NCBI GenBank assembly: GCA_030849075.1
Contig: JASAOO010003180.1
Span: forward strand, 1-27,027
DNA length: 27,027 nt
From: Zelonia costaricensis
Taxonomy: Eukaryota; Euglenozoa; Kinetoplastea; Trypanosomatida; Trypanosomatidae
Direction of reading: 5' to 3'
Shown here: positions 6,909-16,310 of the stretch, piece after piece
Layout: each line of letters opens with the position of its first letter
Position numbering within the stretch: position 1 is the first letter of the stretch
The notes under the pieces: generated by a model
The model's database searches: none
The model's input: only the letters and a program-made list of their open reading frames with translations
What the model was told of the DNA's origin: nothing
Program-made: the position numbers and the translations under genes

Positions 6909-8738
6909 TCACGAAGAAGTGTCCGCTTCGCCCTCGCTGGCGTCTCCGTCCGCTTCCGCTTCGTCCGCTGGCGGCGCTTCTGCGGAGTCGACCTCGTGCG
7001 GGGCGCTCGGCTCCGCCGCGGCCGTCTTGCGAGGGGGCACAGTTGCGAGTCGCATGAACGCAACCTCGTCCCCTGCCGCAGCGGCCACGTCTGACGGTGC
7101 CAGCTGTGCGACAGGCGCCGGGCGCCGGCTCAGCTGCCGCTCCGCCTCGGTCAGCCGCGCGGCGTCAACACCGGTCATAACAGCGCGCACCGTCTCTGTT
7201 ACGAAGCTGATGGAGGTGCTCGTGGTGAGTGCGTGCCCGTCGTCCTTCGTGCCCGTCCGAATCGCACGCGTCAGCTCCATCGAGAAGCGTCCGCGGATAC
7301 CAAGGACGGCGAGGCACTGCTCCAGAGGCGAAAAGATCGGCTCTGCTGCTGCCGGGGCCTGCCGCGGCTCCGACGCCTCGCCCGCTGCTGCGGCGGCGGC
7401 GGAAGTGCCGGCGCCGCTGCCAGACTTCACATCGGACTCGCCGCCGGTGCTGCTGCTGCCGGCACCGATCTTGCGCGCCAGCCCGCGCAGCTGAGCGGCA
7501 GCACGCAGCGCCCCCACCGACGGGGGACCCTCCTGATGAGCAAGAAAGCCGTAGTCGGCGCAGCGGCCGGTGACGTAGCCCCGCATGCTCCACAGCGCGG
7601 CCGCCAGCAGCTGCGTCCCCTCCTTCGCGCAGCCCCCGCCCGTGCCGCCACGCACCTGGGCCTTGACCGTTTTGCGCTTGTTGCGCGGCACCCGCGAGAG
7701 TTGCGCTGCCATCGACCCGGTGCGGGCGAAGACGGCGCGCAGAAACTCAACGTCCAGCTCGAAGTGCGGTCCCGACACGAGGGCGCGCCGAAAGTACCCC
7801 TCGTTGGCGCGGAGGTGGCGGTAGCGGCGCCACAGGGCAACGGTGTCGTTGCGGATGCCGTCGTAGTAGTCGTCTCCGGCTAGCAACATGAGAAACACAA
7901 AGTCGACGCGGTAGGACAGCAGCAGCGCCGCCGGCAGCGGCGGGTTGGGTACGGCGTGCGCCCAGTGGTCGAGCAGCTCGCGCAGGGACGTGAGACTGAC
8001 GTCGTAGGGGTCGATCACGGTAAGGTACGAGAACGGGACAGCCGCCATGGCGACCAGAATGAGGTCCGAGTCGTTGCCGACAAGCGACACCGCGTCGTCT
8101 GCGCTGAAGCTTCCGTTCGCCACGGTTGCAGCCCAGAGGTGGCGCAGCAGGGCGGCGATCTTCACCTCGCCCTCGCCCGGCTCGCGGCAGCCGCACACGA
8201 GCAGCCGCTCCCACGAGTACTGTGACTTGCGCCGCTGCAGGTAGGCGGTCACGTACTCTTCGCAGGCCAGCACGAACTCCGACCCGCATACAATCTCCTC
8301 GCGGTGCAGCGGCACCTCACCCAGGACCGGGTCGCAGGTGTACCACGGCGAGACGCGAATGGGCCCGCCGGCGCTGGCGCTGGCGCTGCTGCGAGCTGTT
8401 GTCGAGGTGGCGGGGCGGGGTGGGTGCACCGAGAGCGACGTGCGCCGCTCCTTCTGCGTCTTGAGCTTTGCGATGGGGGCCACGCCGTCGTACACGAGCA
8501 CGAGCGTCTCGCGCGGCCGCACCTTCGCGAGCAGCTCGTCCACCTTGGCCGCCACGGCCCGCAGCGTCGCGGCCGCCGTCGGCGTCGCCGCGTCGTAGGC
8601 GATGTGCATGACGGCGTTCATGTCCACGAGCAGGTGCCGCGGGTTGACACCGTAGCAGTCGGCGCGGGCATTCTTGTTGGGGTAGGCGTACTGGATGTTG
8701 TGGTGCTCCACGTAGCTCCACAGACCCTTGACACCCAT
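6909..8738 (-). CDS. XRN-family 5'-3' exoribonuclease, compact form
   Basis: A 609-residue XRN-type exonuclease, expected to degrade 5'-monophosphate RNA processively; trypanosomatids have several (XRNA to XRND), and which one this is cannot be settled here. The N-terminus MGVKGLWSYV matches the XRN start. Acidic metal-binding motifs occur in order: VDMNAVMH (38-45), VYDGVAPIAK with KLKTQKERR (82-99), EPGEGEVKI (186-194), GNDSDLILVAM (221-231) and FLMLLAGDDYYDG (282-294). A weak middle-domain match follows (ALWSMRGYVTGRCADYGF, 381-398). Residues 428-465 are Ser/Ala/Gly-rich and the C-terminus (from ~575) is acidic and disordered. It is far shorter than Xrn1 and lacks room for the PAZ/Tudor-like C-terminal domains. 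The start is the first ATG after the acceptor near 8968-8969; the frame upstream has no ATG. Nuclear or cytoplasmic location is not evident. Confidence 0.88.
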   Translation of the reverse strand: MGVKGLWSYVEHHNIQYAYPNKNARADCYGVNPRHLLVDMNAVMHIAYDAATPTAAATLRAVAAKVDELLAKVRPRETLVLVYDGVAPIAKLKTQKERRTSLSVHPPRPATSTTARSSASASAGGPIRVSPWYTCDPVLGEVPLHREEIVCGSEFVLACEEYVTAYLQRRKSQYSWERLLVCGCREPGEGEVKIAALLRHLWAATVANGSFSADDAVSLVGNDSDLILVAMAAVPFSYLTVIDPYDVSLTSLRELLDHWAHAVPNPPLPAALLLSYRVDFVFLMLLAGDDYYDGIRNDTVALWRRYRHLRANEGYFRRALVSGPHFELDVEFLRAVFARTGSMAAQLSRVPRNKRKTVKAQVRGGTGGGCAKEGTQLLAAALWSMRGYVTGRCADYGFLAHQEGPPSVGALRAAAQLRGLARKIGAGSSSTGGESDVKSGSGAGTSAAAAAAGEASEPRQAPAAAEPIFSPLEQCLAVLGIRGRFSMELTRAIRTGTKDDGHALTTSTSISFVTETVRAVMTGVDAARLTEAERQLSRRPAPVAQLAPSDVAAAAGDEVAFMRLATVPPRKTAAAEPSAPHEVDSAEAPPADEAEADGDASEGEADTSS

Positions 8739-8967
8739 CGCTGCTGTCGAGCTGAACGCTCTCCGCGGTTTGCTGGCGGGCTTGCTTTTCCTGCTGTGAC
8801 GTGCTGGGGGACCGCGGCAGAAGCCCTCGGCTGCCTCCACCGTTGTTGACGCGCCGCGCGTACGTGGGCGTCGTCGGTTGTTGCTGTTTTTTGCTTTGTT
8901 GCTGCTGCTCTGCCTCAACCTCGCCTCTGAACCAGGGGCGCACCGCTGCGTGTGTGCGTGTCAGCGT

Positions 8968-9050
8968 CTATTGTCGAGTGGGGATGTGCGCGTGGAAGGA
9001 TGGCAAGAAGGGGGACATGAAGAGGGAGAGGCGTGAAAGAAGGCAACACG
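8968..9050 (-). promoter_or_regulatory. Predicted trans-splice acceptor of the XRN-like gene
   Basis: A long C/T-rich stretch at about 8996-9050 (minus strand) precedes the first AG at 8968-8969. The 229-nt 5' UTR that follows contains no ATG, so 8738 is the first start codon. The tract is interrupted, so the exact site is uncertain. Confidence 0.45.
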
Positions 9051-10127
9051 AGAGTTGAAGCGCTAGGTGCGCCTTGCCCCAGCACGCACTTGCGCGCAGC
9101 CATGCGATGACGACTCGCGGGAGGAGAAAGGCGCACCAGTGAGGGACATTCGAGACACACGCGGTGCGTACATCCTCTTCTGCAGATCGCGTGCTTGTCT
9201 TCAGCGATGGTACGGCGTCCCTCGGATAGAAGCCCCGCCACATCACACGTGTGTGGCCCACGCTTCTCCGCCTCCCTCTCTCTCGCTTCCGAGGCGTGCG
9301 TGTGGGGCTGTCAGGGCACGCTTCTCGCGTTGTTCTTTTAATGAGGGGGCAGGGAACCTAAGGCGCGCCGGTGCCTCCGAGCGGCGGCAGGCCAAAAAGG
9401 TGAAGAACCGGGCCGTGTATAGACGGGCGGGAGAACGGCATCGGGAAGGGAGTGGCCTGGGGAGGGGGGAGGTGAGACTATGTGGACACCTCTTAGTTAA
9501 GGCGCACACCTCCCCTTGGGAAAAAAAAAGCGGGTGACTGAGTGACGCAGCGAGCCACGCGCGGTATGGTGTTGTCCTTTTTTTTTTTTTAGAAGCGCAC
9601 GTGCCTGGTCGTGGTGGAACACGAACAAGCAAAAGACAAGCAAGAGGAGCAGAAGCGAAAAGATGTGGAGACACAAGAGAGCACTGAACGCTGCGTGACG
9701 AGATCGTTCACGCAGCACGTTCAGATTGCAGCTCCACTTCAAGGACTCGGGCGCACAGTTTTAACAAGTGCGCTTGTGGCAGCACATGAGCCGCGTAAAA
9801 GAAAAAAAAAAGGAAAGACGCGAGTCGCGCAGTGACACAGCGTGGAGCTCTGCGAAAGGTGGACGAAAGGGGGTGGTGAAGGGAGGGGGGGGGGCGACGC
9901 ATGCCGGCGCACGAGTCCTTGCACCGCCCCAGCACCACCTGTGGGCAGGAAAAGGGGGGAGGTGGGTGCAGGCGAGCAAAGCGCGAAGCAAGGCAGAGAA
10001 TAAACAAAGAACCCTGAGAGACACAAAAGGAAGGGCAGGTGTGAGAAGTTCCGTGTGCAGCCGCTGCCGCGACGGCGGCCACCAGGGAGAGGGTGGAGTG
10101 AGACAAGGAGATGGCGGAAGAGGGGCG

Positions 10128-10153
10128 GAGGGAGGGAGGGAGGGAGGGAGGGG
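10128..10153. repeat. GGGA tetranucleotide repeat
   Basis: About six GGGA units on the plus strand, ending in a G run; able in principle to form a G-quadruplex. Confidence 0.85.
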
Positions 10154-11293
10154 GCGGGGCGACAGCAGCGCAGTCCGTGCAGGAAACAAAAAAGAGAAAC
10201 GGGGAGCAGAACAAAACGAAGGGGGAGGGGGCATGGAGAGGGACGCAGTTTCACCGAGCCTCACATGAGGCAGAGAGCGTGGAGACTCGAGCGAGGCGAT
10301 CAACGGAGATCGGAGGACGTAAGAGAGGCGGGGAGCGAAAAAAAAAAAAAAGAAGGTTGGAATAAAGAGAGGGGAGAGGAGAGGAGAGAATACATCGAGA
10401 AGGAGTTTGCTGCCACCCGCACCAACGCCGCCACAACAGCACGGCACACGCAGCACACGATCTAACAAGGAGGAAGGAGCGGAGAGGGGGGGGGTGGCGG
10501 TGAAGGTGACGGAATAGAGAGCAGCAGAACAAGAAGGGCTGGAAGGTGGTGAAAGACAACGCAACAGAGACAGGGAGAGTGATCGTGCAGAGGAGCAAAC
10601 AGGCGGCATGCACACGACTGATGTGTCAACTGTCAGCGTGGAGTCGCAATCTGAAAGGGGGGAAGCGGGCACCTGAGCAACTTTGAAAGCACGGAGGGGG
10701 GCAGAGGGTGGAAAGGAAAAAAAAACAGAAACTGGCAAGCCCAACGGAGCCGCGGCAGGGGGGAGCTAAGCGAAGGAGTGGAAAGCGTTCTGCGCGGGAG
10801 GAGAACCGCCGTGAAGTGCAGAAAAGGGGGCTGGACAAGACCAACGAGGAAAGAAGAACAGAAGCGAGGACAGCAAAAAGGCTGTGCACATGAGCCTGTA
10901 AGCAGAAAGATCGCCTGCTCTGTCGGCAGGTGCGCTGGGGCGCCATCGAGTAGAGACACACGGAGGACGATGGGCTGCGCTATTTCTGCTTGAAGGTTGA
11001 GGAGGCTCGTGGGGAAACGGGGAAAGGCAACTCGTACGGGGGTCAAAGATAATAAAGCGGCTACTTCCGCATCGAGGCAGCGACACAGCCAGGCGGGGAG
11101 CGTGCCGACCGCGCGTACCCCACGCGCTGAGATCTCTCGCGCTGCTCACTCGAGGAGCATCAAACGGGGCAAGAGAGATGGAAAGATAGGTGAGGGAGAA
11201 GAGAAAGGCGAGCATGTGGCAAACAAGTGCACTGGAACGTGTCTTCACAGACGTGCTGCACAGACGCCCATGCGACACAAATCACAGATGCAG

Positions 11294-11312
11294 GTGTGTG
11301 TGTGTGTGTGTG
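11294..11312. repeat. GT dinucleotide repeat
   Basis: About 9 GT units in the long spacer. Confidence 0.85.
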
Positions 11313-12073
11313 CAAAGGGGGTCGGAGCGTGTCGTCCCATGGTGTCTGCGTGCAACTCCCTCCCCCCCCCCCTTTTCCGACGAGCTTTACAGAGCTCTCA
11401 GGGCGATCGCACAGATTTGACAACGACGAGGCGCTCCAACCAAAAAAGAAGAGGGCTAAACCACATGCACAGCCGCCACTCGTTTCAATGCGGTTCGGCA
11501 TGCATCCGGGGCGATGACCCGACCTGCGAGCCGAGGACACGAGTCACCGGAGACGGAGACGCGTGTGCGAACGAGGCGCGTGCCACTGCGGTGGGCGACG
11601 CGCTCGGTGGCGGGTGCAGGCATAAAGTGCGAGGGCAACGTGAGCGATGAACAACAAACAATTGGGTTCGCAGGCAAAGCAGAGGCTGAGTAGAACACAA
11701 TCACGCAGATCGTCAGCGGAGGTCGGAGAAAAACGAGAAAAGGAAACATGGCCAGAGGAAAAAGAAGAGAGACACAGAGCACGCTGAGCACACGAACCAT
11801 CCCGCACGAAGAAGTAACCCATCAAGCCCACCACATACACACTCGGCATGCACATCTGCGGCGCGTCTAAGACAGGCACGGACGGCGGGGAGTGTCTGAA
11901 GTGGGAAACTCGACGCCAAGGCAAGAAACTGATGAGGAAGAGGGTTGATTAGGCAAAGCGCTGGGAAGAAGCGGAGAAGAAAAGGAGCTGCTGACGGAGT
12001 GGAACGTGCTCACGAGATCACGGTAGGTTCCGCGGCACGAAGCGCGAACGTCGAAGCCGCGAGAAGCAAGAAG

Positions 12074-12088
12074 CACACACACACACAC
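12074..12088. repeat. CA dinucleotide repeat
   Basis: About 7 CA units, just downstream of the 390-residue protein gene on its transcript. Confidence 0.8.
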
Positions 12089-12345
12089 CACCACAAACGC
12101 AGAAGGAGAGGGGTGCTCACGTCAGATGGCCGCCGAGATCAGCAACGCCTCAGCAGACGCGACCGCAGAGTTGTTCAAAAAAAAAAAAGGAGTTTTTCAC
12201 ACACACGTGACGGAGCGGCACTGCGCATGACCCCGAAGGCTGAGCACACTGGCACCAAGAGACCGGCCCTCTCGCCGGCTACGACCACAAGCCGCTCGAT
12301 CCGGCAGCTCCCCTGGCGTGCCGCACGGTACAGCACCGTGAAGCA

Positions 12346-13518
12346 TCAGTAGGGAAACATAAGCCCGTTTCGGCGGTACATGGAGTTGGTCGACGTCGGG
12401 GCGAGCATAGAGGATTCAAGCAGCGAGAGAGGCGCACGCTGCGGAAAGTTGCACCGGTACGGTGCCTCTGAGTTGCGCTGCAGCGCCGCCTCGTACTCGC
12501 CCGTGTCGCTGGCCACCGACACGGTCTGGTTGAAGGAGATGGAAGACCTGCGCCGCATCCGCTCCGACTCGCCCGGCGGCGTATCTGTCGCTGCGCTGCA
12601 GTCCGATGAAGCCCCGCTCTCTTCGCCTGGGCTGGCTGAAGCGGCGGTCGTGCCAGTGACCAGGTTCGCCGTGCGTCGGAAGGAGCTGCAGTTGCTGAAG
12701 CCGCGGCCCACGCGCTTTTCTCGGTGCTCCGGGAACGGCGGCAGCCAGCTTGGCAGGGCGCAGTTGCCGTTCGAGAAGCTCAGGCTCTGGCGAGCCTCCT
12801 CGTCGGGTGCGCTGTCGGCGCTTCTGCTCGAACGCAGACCTTGGAGGTGCGGCCAAAGCGTCCCCGTGTGGGCCGCTCCCATCGACTGCTCGAGTGGCGT
12901 GCGGAGGGCCGCGGGGCGAGCAGCAGGGACACCGGCCGAGCCGATCCACGGGGTGGAGGGCTGGATTTGGTGACTCGGGGGGTGCATCAACTGCGAGGTA
13001 GGCCGCACGGGTGGCAGGAAGGCGGGCATGGCGGCGTGCTCTTGCCGTGGCTGCCCCAGGTCGGCGGCAGGCACGCACGCTGATGCAGCCCTGACGCGTT
13101 CGCGACCAGCGTTCGTCCGTGACGCACTGCACTCGACGGGGGGTGCTGCGGTGCGTTGGGGTGCACCCGGCTGCCGTGCAGTCCGAAAGCTCCCGCTTCC
13201 TCTTGTCTGTCCGCCCCTCGCGGCGTCCGGCAAGCCGTTCCCGCCGCGCAGCTCCACCGACTCGTGCGTGTGCATCTTCACCGGCAGCGCCGCCCCCGGG
13301 CAGAAGGCGGTGGTCTGCGCGTCCGCTATAGCGAGCGGGGTCCTGTTGGGAATCGACCGACTGCGGGGCTTCCGTCGCCGCTCGGGGTAGCGGCGACCCG
13401 CACATGCCGCTGTCGAAGGACCTCTCGGCCGATGCTCCGGCGGAAACGCGGCCTTGGCGTTCTCCGTAGCCTGCCCCGCGGCCGTCGCGCTGGAGTACAC
13501 ACTCGCGCGGGCGCCCAT
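12346..13518 (-). CDS. Hypothetical low-complexity protein, possible N-myristoylation
   Basis: A 390-residue protein that I do not recognise. It is largely disordered: rich in Ala, Pro, Ser and Arg, with a basic stretch at 42-58 and no membrane segment or signal peptide. The N-terminus MGARASV has Gly2, small residues at 3 and 5, and Ser6, which fits the N-myristoyltransferase consensus, so membrane anchoring is possible. More ordered or motif-like islands are SLSFSNGNCALPSWLPPFPEH (245-265, split by a turn), RRRSSISFNQTVSVASDTGEYEAAL (322-346), which contains a basophilic kinase site, and the C-terminal SMYRRNGLMFPY. The start is the first in-frame ATG and lies 88 nt after a strong acceptor at 13607-13608, behind a run of 12 T on the mRNA strand; upstream in-frame extension has only non-ATG codons. 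Codon usage is GC3-rich as in its neighbours, which supports it being a real gene. Confidence 0.72.
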   Translation of the reverse strand: MGARASVYSSATAAGQATENAKAAFPPEHRPRGPSTAACAGRRYPERRRKPRSRSIPNRTPLAIADAQTTAFCPGAALPVKMHTHESVELRGGNGLPDAARGGQTRGSGSFRTARQPGAPQRTAAPPVECSASRTNAGRERVRAASACVPAADLGQPRQEHAAMPAFLPPVRPTSQLMHPPSHQIQPSTPWIGSAGVPAARPAALRTPLEQSMGAAHTGTLWPHLQGLRSSRSADSAPDEEARQSLSFSNGNCALPSWLPPFPEHREKRVGRGFSNCSSFRRTANLVTGTTAASASPGEESGASSDCSAATDTPPGESERMRRRSSISFNQTVSVASDTGEYEAALQRNSEAPYRCNFPQRAPLSLLESSMLAPTSTNSMYRRNGLMFPY

Positions 13519-13606
13519 CGCACTGACTGGCCCCCGTCTAAACGTCAAGACACACCACGCAAACACCGGGAGAGGAACTGCACACACAGCGCGACGCGTT
13601 GGCTCG

Positions 13607-13650
13607 CTCCAGTAGGGAGTTCAACACACAGAGAAGAAAAAAAAAAAAGA
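13607..13650 (-). promoter_or_regulatory. Predicted trans-splice acceptor of the 390-residue protein gene
   Basis: A run of 12 T on the minus strand (13637-13648) with flanking C/T is followed by the first AG at 13607-13608, then an 88-nt leader to the ATG at 13518. Confidence 0.6.
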
Positions 13651-13801
13651 AATGAGCGCCAATGAAGTCGTTCTCTGCGTCAAAGCCACGCTGCCCTGTC
13701 CACGCTTTGCATGCGTAGACGGAGATGGCGCGTGGCGGCGGCGAAGAAGACACCAGAAGAGAGCGTCCCACCGTATCACGAACACACGGTCGGACGAGGC
13801 A

Positions 13802-13823
13802 GAGGGAGGGAGGGAGGGAGGGG
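13802..13823. repeat. GGGA tetranucleotide repeat
   Basis: About five GGGA units on the plus strand, running into a G run. Confidence 0.85.
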
Positions 13824-14498
13824 GGAGGTCGCGCAGATGAGGGGTCCAAAGCTGGTGTCGAGCACACAACGTGAATTAGGAAGTCGGAACGGTAAAAGAA
13901 AGAGAAAGGAAGGGGTGCGCGCACAGGCACAACAGCGGGAGAGCGACAGGAGTGTGAGAAGACGTACGGCCGAGCGCCGGTCGACTGCAGGGGCGGTCTG
14001 CGCTGAATGTGAAGGAGGCTACTTGGGAATAGAAGCGCTCACGCGCACGTGCGGCCTCAGTGGCTATTGCGGCTCGACGAGATGAACCTACACAAAAGAC
14101 AGGGAAGCGGGGGGGAGGGGGGAAGACAGTGCCGCCCGTTTGGGAACCGGAAAACAGAGGAAGCACTTCTCAAAACGCAACGTCTGCACGCCACAGAGGG
14201 AGAGAAACAGAGAAACAGTCACATACACACACACACGCACACGAGCAATAAGAACACCACCCGCGCACAAACGAAAAGAAAAAAAAGAAAGATGAACACA
14301 ACCGGAGTTGATTAGTGACACACGTGCACACGGGACCTCAGCAAAGGGCTCTGAGTGGGGGAGAAGGGGGGAGGGAGGGCGGGGAAAGGGAGGGTGGGAA
14401 AGCAAGAGGCGAACACGATGACGAGCCGAGGTGAGGAGGTGGGATGCGAGAATGTGGTTGAGAGGGGTGTGAGGGCGGCAGCGGGCACGAGTCCCAAC

Positions 14499-14540
14499 CA
14501 CACACACACACACACACTAACACACACACACACACACACA
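14499..14540. repeat. Long CA dinucleotide repeat
   Basis: Two CA blocks, of about 9 and 10 units, separated by a short TAA interruption and followed by an A run. The longest microsatellite in the window. Confidence 0.9.
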
Positions 14541-16310
14541 GAAAAAAAAAAAGCCGCCACACACTGAAGACAAGGGAGAAGTGAGGGAGGAAAGAGAAAG
14601 AGGGTGTGGTGCAAAGAAGATTCAAAGATGGAGTGAGAAGAAGGAGAGAGAGAAAGTGAGCGGGCCAGAGGCGGCACGCCAGCCCAGAAGCAAAATGAAA
14701 AACAAAGCGCCGGAGTGGACGAGCAGACGGACGTCCACGGCCGCGTGCGCCAGAGAACGCCGACGGGAAGGGGTGCGTAGTTTACCAATCAACTCGAGCG
14801 GCAAGCCACCGACTCCGCCGTCCGATCACAAAGCGGAAGAAAGGGCCGTCTGCGCCAGGAACAGAGCACTCCTCAGAGAGAAACCCTCGAGGATTAAGGA
14901 GCGTGCAAGGGGTGAGAGAGAGCGATCGGGTGGTGAAACGCGAGAAGCAGCAGAGAGCACACACAGGCGCCCACACGCACATGCACACAGAGACGCAGAG
15001 CAGCACTGTTTCAACGTTTACGGGTGAGACGGGCAGGAGCACGTGCGGCCCGAGTGCTGGTGGCAGGCAGGGGGGTGAGAGGGGCGTCAGTCGGGACGTG
15101 GTGCAGGGAACAACAACACTCACACGCTCACAAGCAAAAGCAAGACGAGGTAGCGCAAGCGCCCGCCCGCGAAAGAGCTGTCAGCGAGGCCCGTGGGGGT
15201 GGTGTAGCACGCGGATGTGCACGGCGTGCACCGCGCTATCAGATGAAACAGAGGAGAAGCAGATACCAGCCCTACCTGATTCCAGAGGTGTAGAGTGGGC
15301 CGGTGGCCACGCGACGTGAGCCTGTCACAGAGTGGGGGGGGGGTAAGGGGGAGTGAGGGGCAGCGAGGCAAAACAGAATAGCCCCGTAAGGGTTCCCTTT
15401 CAGCTTCTTGACTGCGTGTGCGTTTGTGCATGTGTGGGTTAAAGTTCGCCAGTGAAAGCGAGCAGCCATAGATGCAGCACCAGATGAAGTGGCCATGCCG
15501 CGGTTCCGAATCAGAGAGAGAAGGAGAGGGAGGCAGAGCAGGAGGAGTGCGCGGGCCGGATGCGCGGGGGGCGGGGGGCAAGGAGTCGGATAAAAGGCGG
15601 GCCAGTGCTCATTCCCAGCACCCAGTGCGGCTGTCCAACACGCCGTTGCCATCGGAGAAAGGGCGCAACACGCGGGCCGCAGTATCGAGCTTGACCTCTC
15701 CCATACGTCAAGTCGCGCAGAGTCCAGTAGTGTGGTGATGCCCGCTGCTGAGGCGTTCGTGTGTCCGTGACTGACCCTCGTGGCTCCCACACAGGTAGCA
15801 GCCACGGTGGCAAAATCTTCATATTTTTTTTTTTGGTGGTCCTGCAGAAACGGGACATGGGCGCAGCTCGAGGGTGTATCGCACGCTGCTTGCCTTTACG
15901 CGAAACTGGGAAGGGGGCGTGTGCGCGGGCACATGTCCGCCGTGCCTTCACCCAGCTCGACTTTCTCTCTGACCGCCCTTGTCTCTCTCCTTGGATACCC
16001 CTGTACGCCTCCGCCACGAGGACCTTTGTTGTGTTGGGCCTATACCGTGCAGGGAGCGCGACCGCGATTGGGTCCAGAGTGGGGCAAACGGGAACCAGCG
16101 CGGAGAGGGAAAGGACGGCAGGGAGGGACGGAGGCGCGGCGGGCATCCGGGGAAGGGGGGGAGGAGGGGCGGATGGGTGGATGGTGCACACACGAGAGTG
16201 CTGAAAGGCCGGGCTCATCGCCACCACAACACAACCACTCGCGCACCTACACACGCACGCACACACACACGGTTACGAGAACGGTGCACACTACCGTCCT
16301 CTTCGATTCG

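Larger units (their letters stand above)
8739..12345. other. 3.6-kb spacer upstream of the XRN-like gene
   Basis: Mostly the likely 3' UTR of the 390-residue protein gene plus the 229-nt leader of the XRN-like gene. The plus strand is almost wholly purine between about 9800 and 10900, with GGGA, GGAGA and poly-A runs. Long minus-strand frames here have no ATG start or consist of Phe, Pro, Ser and Leu runs from pyrimidine tracts. No RNA gene was recognised. Confidence 0.6.
13519..16310. other. 2.8-kb spacer between the TULIP-like and 390-residue protein genes
   Basis: No gene seen. It holds the 88-nt leader of the 390-residue protein gene and probably a long 3' UTR of the TULIP-like gene, with CA repeats at 14225-14236, 14499-14540 and 16249-16270, GGGA repeats at 13802-13823 and G-rich runs around 14360-14396 and 15565-15577. 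Confidence 0.6.

Noticed and set aside
8739..8943. N-terminal extension of the XRN-like protein
   Set aside because: Upstream in-frame codons at 8918 and 8943 are TTG and GTG; no ATG exists upstream, and MGVKGLW at 8738 is the conserved family start.
9761..10744. 327-codon minus-strand frame in the long spacer
   Set aside because: It begins with TTG and consists of Phe, Pro, Ser and Leu runs encoded by pyrimidine tracts.
15511..16266. 251-codon minus-strand frame in the spacer upstream of the 390-residue protein gene
   Set aside because: Low-complexity start made from a CA repeat and poor coding bias; no family resemblance.
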